In this document: in pieces, positions 10,408 through 11,689 of the stretch
Position numbering within the stretch: the first letter of the stretch is position 1
How the letters are laid out: each line of letters opens with the position of its first letter
Origin: an uncultured Solirubrobacterales bacterium
GTDB lineage: Bacteria > Actinomycetota > Thermoleophilia > Solirubrobacterales > Solirubrobacteraceae
DNA: 11,689 nt
Direction of reading: 5' to 3'
Assembly (NCBI GenBank): GCA_903959665.1
Contig: CAJBXY010000092.1
Span: 1-11,689 of the forward strand
Position numbers and translations under genes: made by a program
Notes under the pieces: generated by a model
What the model was told of the DNA's origin: nothing
Database searches by the model: none
Seen by the model: the letters and a program-made list of their open reading frames with translations, nothing else

Positions 10408-11689
10408 CTAGGACTGGGTTGGGAATCCGTAATCAACGCCCTGCGCGCGCTGCGGCCAGCGCTCCGTAACTACCTTGCCGCGGGTGTAGAAGAGCACCCC
10501 TTCGCGGCCGTGAACGTGAAGGTCACCGAAGAGCGAATCCTTCCAGCCACCGAATGAGAAGTAGGCCATCGGTACTGGGATCGGCACGTTCACTCCGACC
10601 ATTCCGGCCTGGACGCGGCTGCGGAACTCGCGGGCTGCGCCGCCATCGGCGGTGAAGATCGCCGCGCCATTGCCGTACGGGTTGGCGTTGATCAGCTCGA
10701 GCCCGGCGTCGAACGAGTCGGCCTTCAGCATCACCAGCAGCGGCCCGAAGACCTCATCGCGGTAGACGCTCATCTCGGTCGTAACAGCGTCGATCACGCT
10801 CGGCCCGATGAAGAAGCCCTCGCCATCAACGCTAAGTTCGCGGCCGTCAACGACGACGTCGGCGCCTTCACCGGCGGCGGCGTCGATGTAAGAGGCGACG
10901 CGCTCGCGCGCCTGCGCGGTAATAACGGGCCCCATCTCGGTGCCGTCGGCGTTCCCCGGGCCAACTTTCAGCGCGCTGGCGCGCTCTGCGATCGCCGCGC
11001 TCAGCGCCGCTGCAGTCTCATCGCCAACGCTGACGGCAGCCGAGATCGCCATGCAGCGCTGCCCAGCGCTGCCAAAGGCGGCCGAGGCGATTGCGTCGGC
11101 AGCGACATCAATGTTGGCGTCTGGCAGCACGAGCGCGTGGTTCTTGGCGCCGCCGAGTGCCTGCACGCGCTTGCCGTGAGCGGTTGCCGTCTCGTAGATG
11201 TGGCGCGCAATCGGCGTTGAACCGACGAACGAGATCGCGTCGATCTCCGGGTGAACGAGCAGCGCGTTGACGGCGTCCTTGTCGCCTTGAACGACGCTGA
11301 AGACGCCGTCCGGCAGCCCGGCCTCGGCCAGCAGCTCCGCCAGCAGCAGCGCCGCCGACGGGTCGCGGTCGCTGGGCTTGAGGATGAACGAGTTGCCGCA
11401 CGCCAGCGCGATCGGGAACATCCACATCGGCACCATCGTCGGGAAGTTGAACGGCGTGATTCCAGCGACGACGCCGAGCGGCTGGCGATAGCTGGCCGAA
11501 TCAACGCGGGTGGAAATCTGCTCGCTGGCCTCACCCTTCATCAGGTGAGCGATGCCGCAGGCGAACTCGACCACTTCGAGGCCGCGCTGCACTTCGCCGC
11601 GGGCGTCGTCGAGCGTCTTGCCGTGCTCGGAGGTGACGATCGCCGCGAGCTCGTCGGCGCGAGCGAAGAGCAGCTCGCGGAAGGCGAAC
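10408..11689 (-). CDS. mmsA: CoA-acylating (methyl)malonate-semialdehyde dehydrogenase, 5' end missing
   Basis: NAD-dependent, CoA-acylating aldehyde dehydrogenase converting methylmalonate semialdehyde to propionyl-CoA and malonate semialdehyde to acetyl-CoA, with CO2 loss. The frame is open to the window edge, reading F-A-F-R-E-L-L-F-A-R and then EHGKTLDDARGEVQRG, so the GTG at 11592 is an internal Val and the start lies beyond 11689. Family hallmarks: GVVAGITPFNFP, then VQALGGAKNH, where ordinary aldehyde dehydrogenases have the catalytic Glu (absent in CoA-acylating MmsA), the catalytic Cys in GSAGQRCMAIS (codon 11055-11053), and the C-terminal KDSLFGDLHVHGREGVLFYT. About 427 of roughly 490-500 residues are present. 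First visible gene of the mmsA-BKACE-CoA-transferase operon; products would feed the TCA or methylmalonyl route. Confidence 0.95.
   Translation of the reverse strand, partial: FAFRELLFARADELAAIVTSEHGKTLDDARGEVQRGLEVVEFACGIAHLMKGEASEQISTRVDSASYRQPLGVVAGITPFNFPTMVPMWMFPIALACGNSFILKPSDRDPSAALLLAELLAEAGLPDGVFSVVQGDKDAVNALLVHPEIDAISFVGSTPIARHIYETATAHGKRVQALGGAKNHALVLPDANIDVAADAIASAAFGSAGQRCMAISAAVSVGDETAAALSAAIAERASALKVGPGNADGTEMGPVITAQARERVASYIDAAAGEGADVVVDGRELSVDGEGFFIGPSVIDAVTTEMSVYRDEVFGPLLVMLKADSFDAGLELINANPYGNGAAIFTADGGAAREFRSRVQAGMVGVNVPIPVPMAYFSFGGWKDSLFGDLHVHGREGVLFYTRGKVVTERWPQRAQGVDYGFPTQS

Noticed and set aside
10401..10436. GTG at 10436 as BKACE start
   Set aside because: It would overlap the end of mmsA and add 12 residues outside the family's N-terminus; the ATG at 10400 has a GAGG site.
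1..11689. tRNA or rRNA genes, CRISPR array, insertion sequence or attachment site
   Set aside because: No cloverleaf-like, repeat-spacer or terminal inverted repeat pattern was seen; almost all of the window is coding.

Overview
The window is compact, GC-rich bacterial chromosome with no RNA genes, insertion sequences, prophage or CRISPR array that I can see. Gene content suggests an actinobacterium, perhaps of the Thermoleophilia/Solirubrobacterales type. The evidence is a HemQ-type coproheme decarboxylase, the small-membrane-protein set DUF3618 / holin superfamily III / DUF4235-like, frequent GTG and TTG starts, and promoters that look leaderless. The lineage is inference from gene families.

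Layout: (a) 1-1155, plus strand: the 3' part of hemQ, coupled by a TTGA overlap to an AlkA-like DNA glycosylase. (b) 1152-3688: erpA on the minus strand, facing away from bolA-grxD on the plus strand. These are iron-sulfur cluster carrier and trafficking genes, followed 6 bases later by a 14-helix DHA2-type MFS exporter. (c) 2939-3913, minus: a short thioredoxin-fold (GST N-terminal-like) domain whose frame lacks a stop and runs antisense through the exporter gene. (d) 3951-4814, plus: a DegV/FakB-type fatty-acid-binding protein. (e) 4819-5896, minus: a coupled operon of four small proteins (44, 84, 154 and 74 aa), at least three of them with predicted membrane segments. (f) 5960-8287: a nitrilase-superfamily amidase with an overlapping TetR/FadR-like regulator on the minus strand, divergent from a DUF2804 gene on the plus strand. 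A perfect palindrome lies between the two predicted -10 boxes. (g) 8295-11689, minus: mmsA (5' end outside the window), a BKACE/DUF849 beta-keto acid cleavage enzyme and a class III CoA-transferase, in that transcription order.

How the genes fit together: region (b) is an Fe-S maturation neighbourhood, since ErpA is a carrier and BolA plus a CGFS glutaredoxin form a known Fe-S complex. Region (g) looks like a catabolic module feeding acyl-CoA and beta-keto acid intermediates to acetyl-CoA or propionyl-CoA; its substrate is unknown. The TetR resembles acyl-CoA-responsive FadR/YsiA regulators, so it may sense intermediates of (d) or (g) as well as control its own divergent pair.

Two structural themes stand out. 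Seven genes that begin transcription units, and also the CoA-transferase inside its operon, have a TANNNT -10-like box ending 6-10 bases before the start codon. Several operon-internal genes instead have Shine-Dalgarno sequences. Convergent genes also abut or overlap without room for terminators. I see no wholly new defence or mobile system. The best leads are the divergent operator, the stop-less antisense ORF, the four-gene small-protein operon and the atypical active site of the CoA-transferase.
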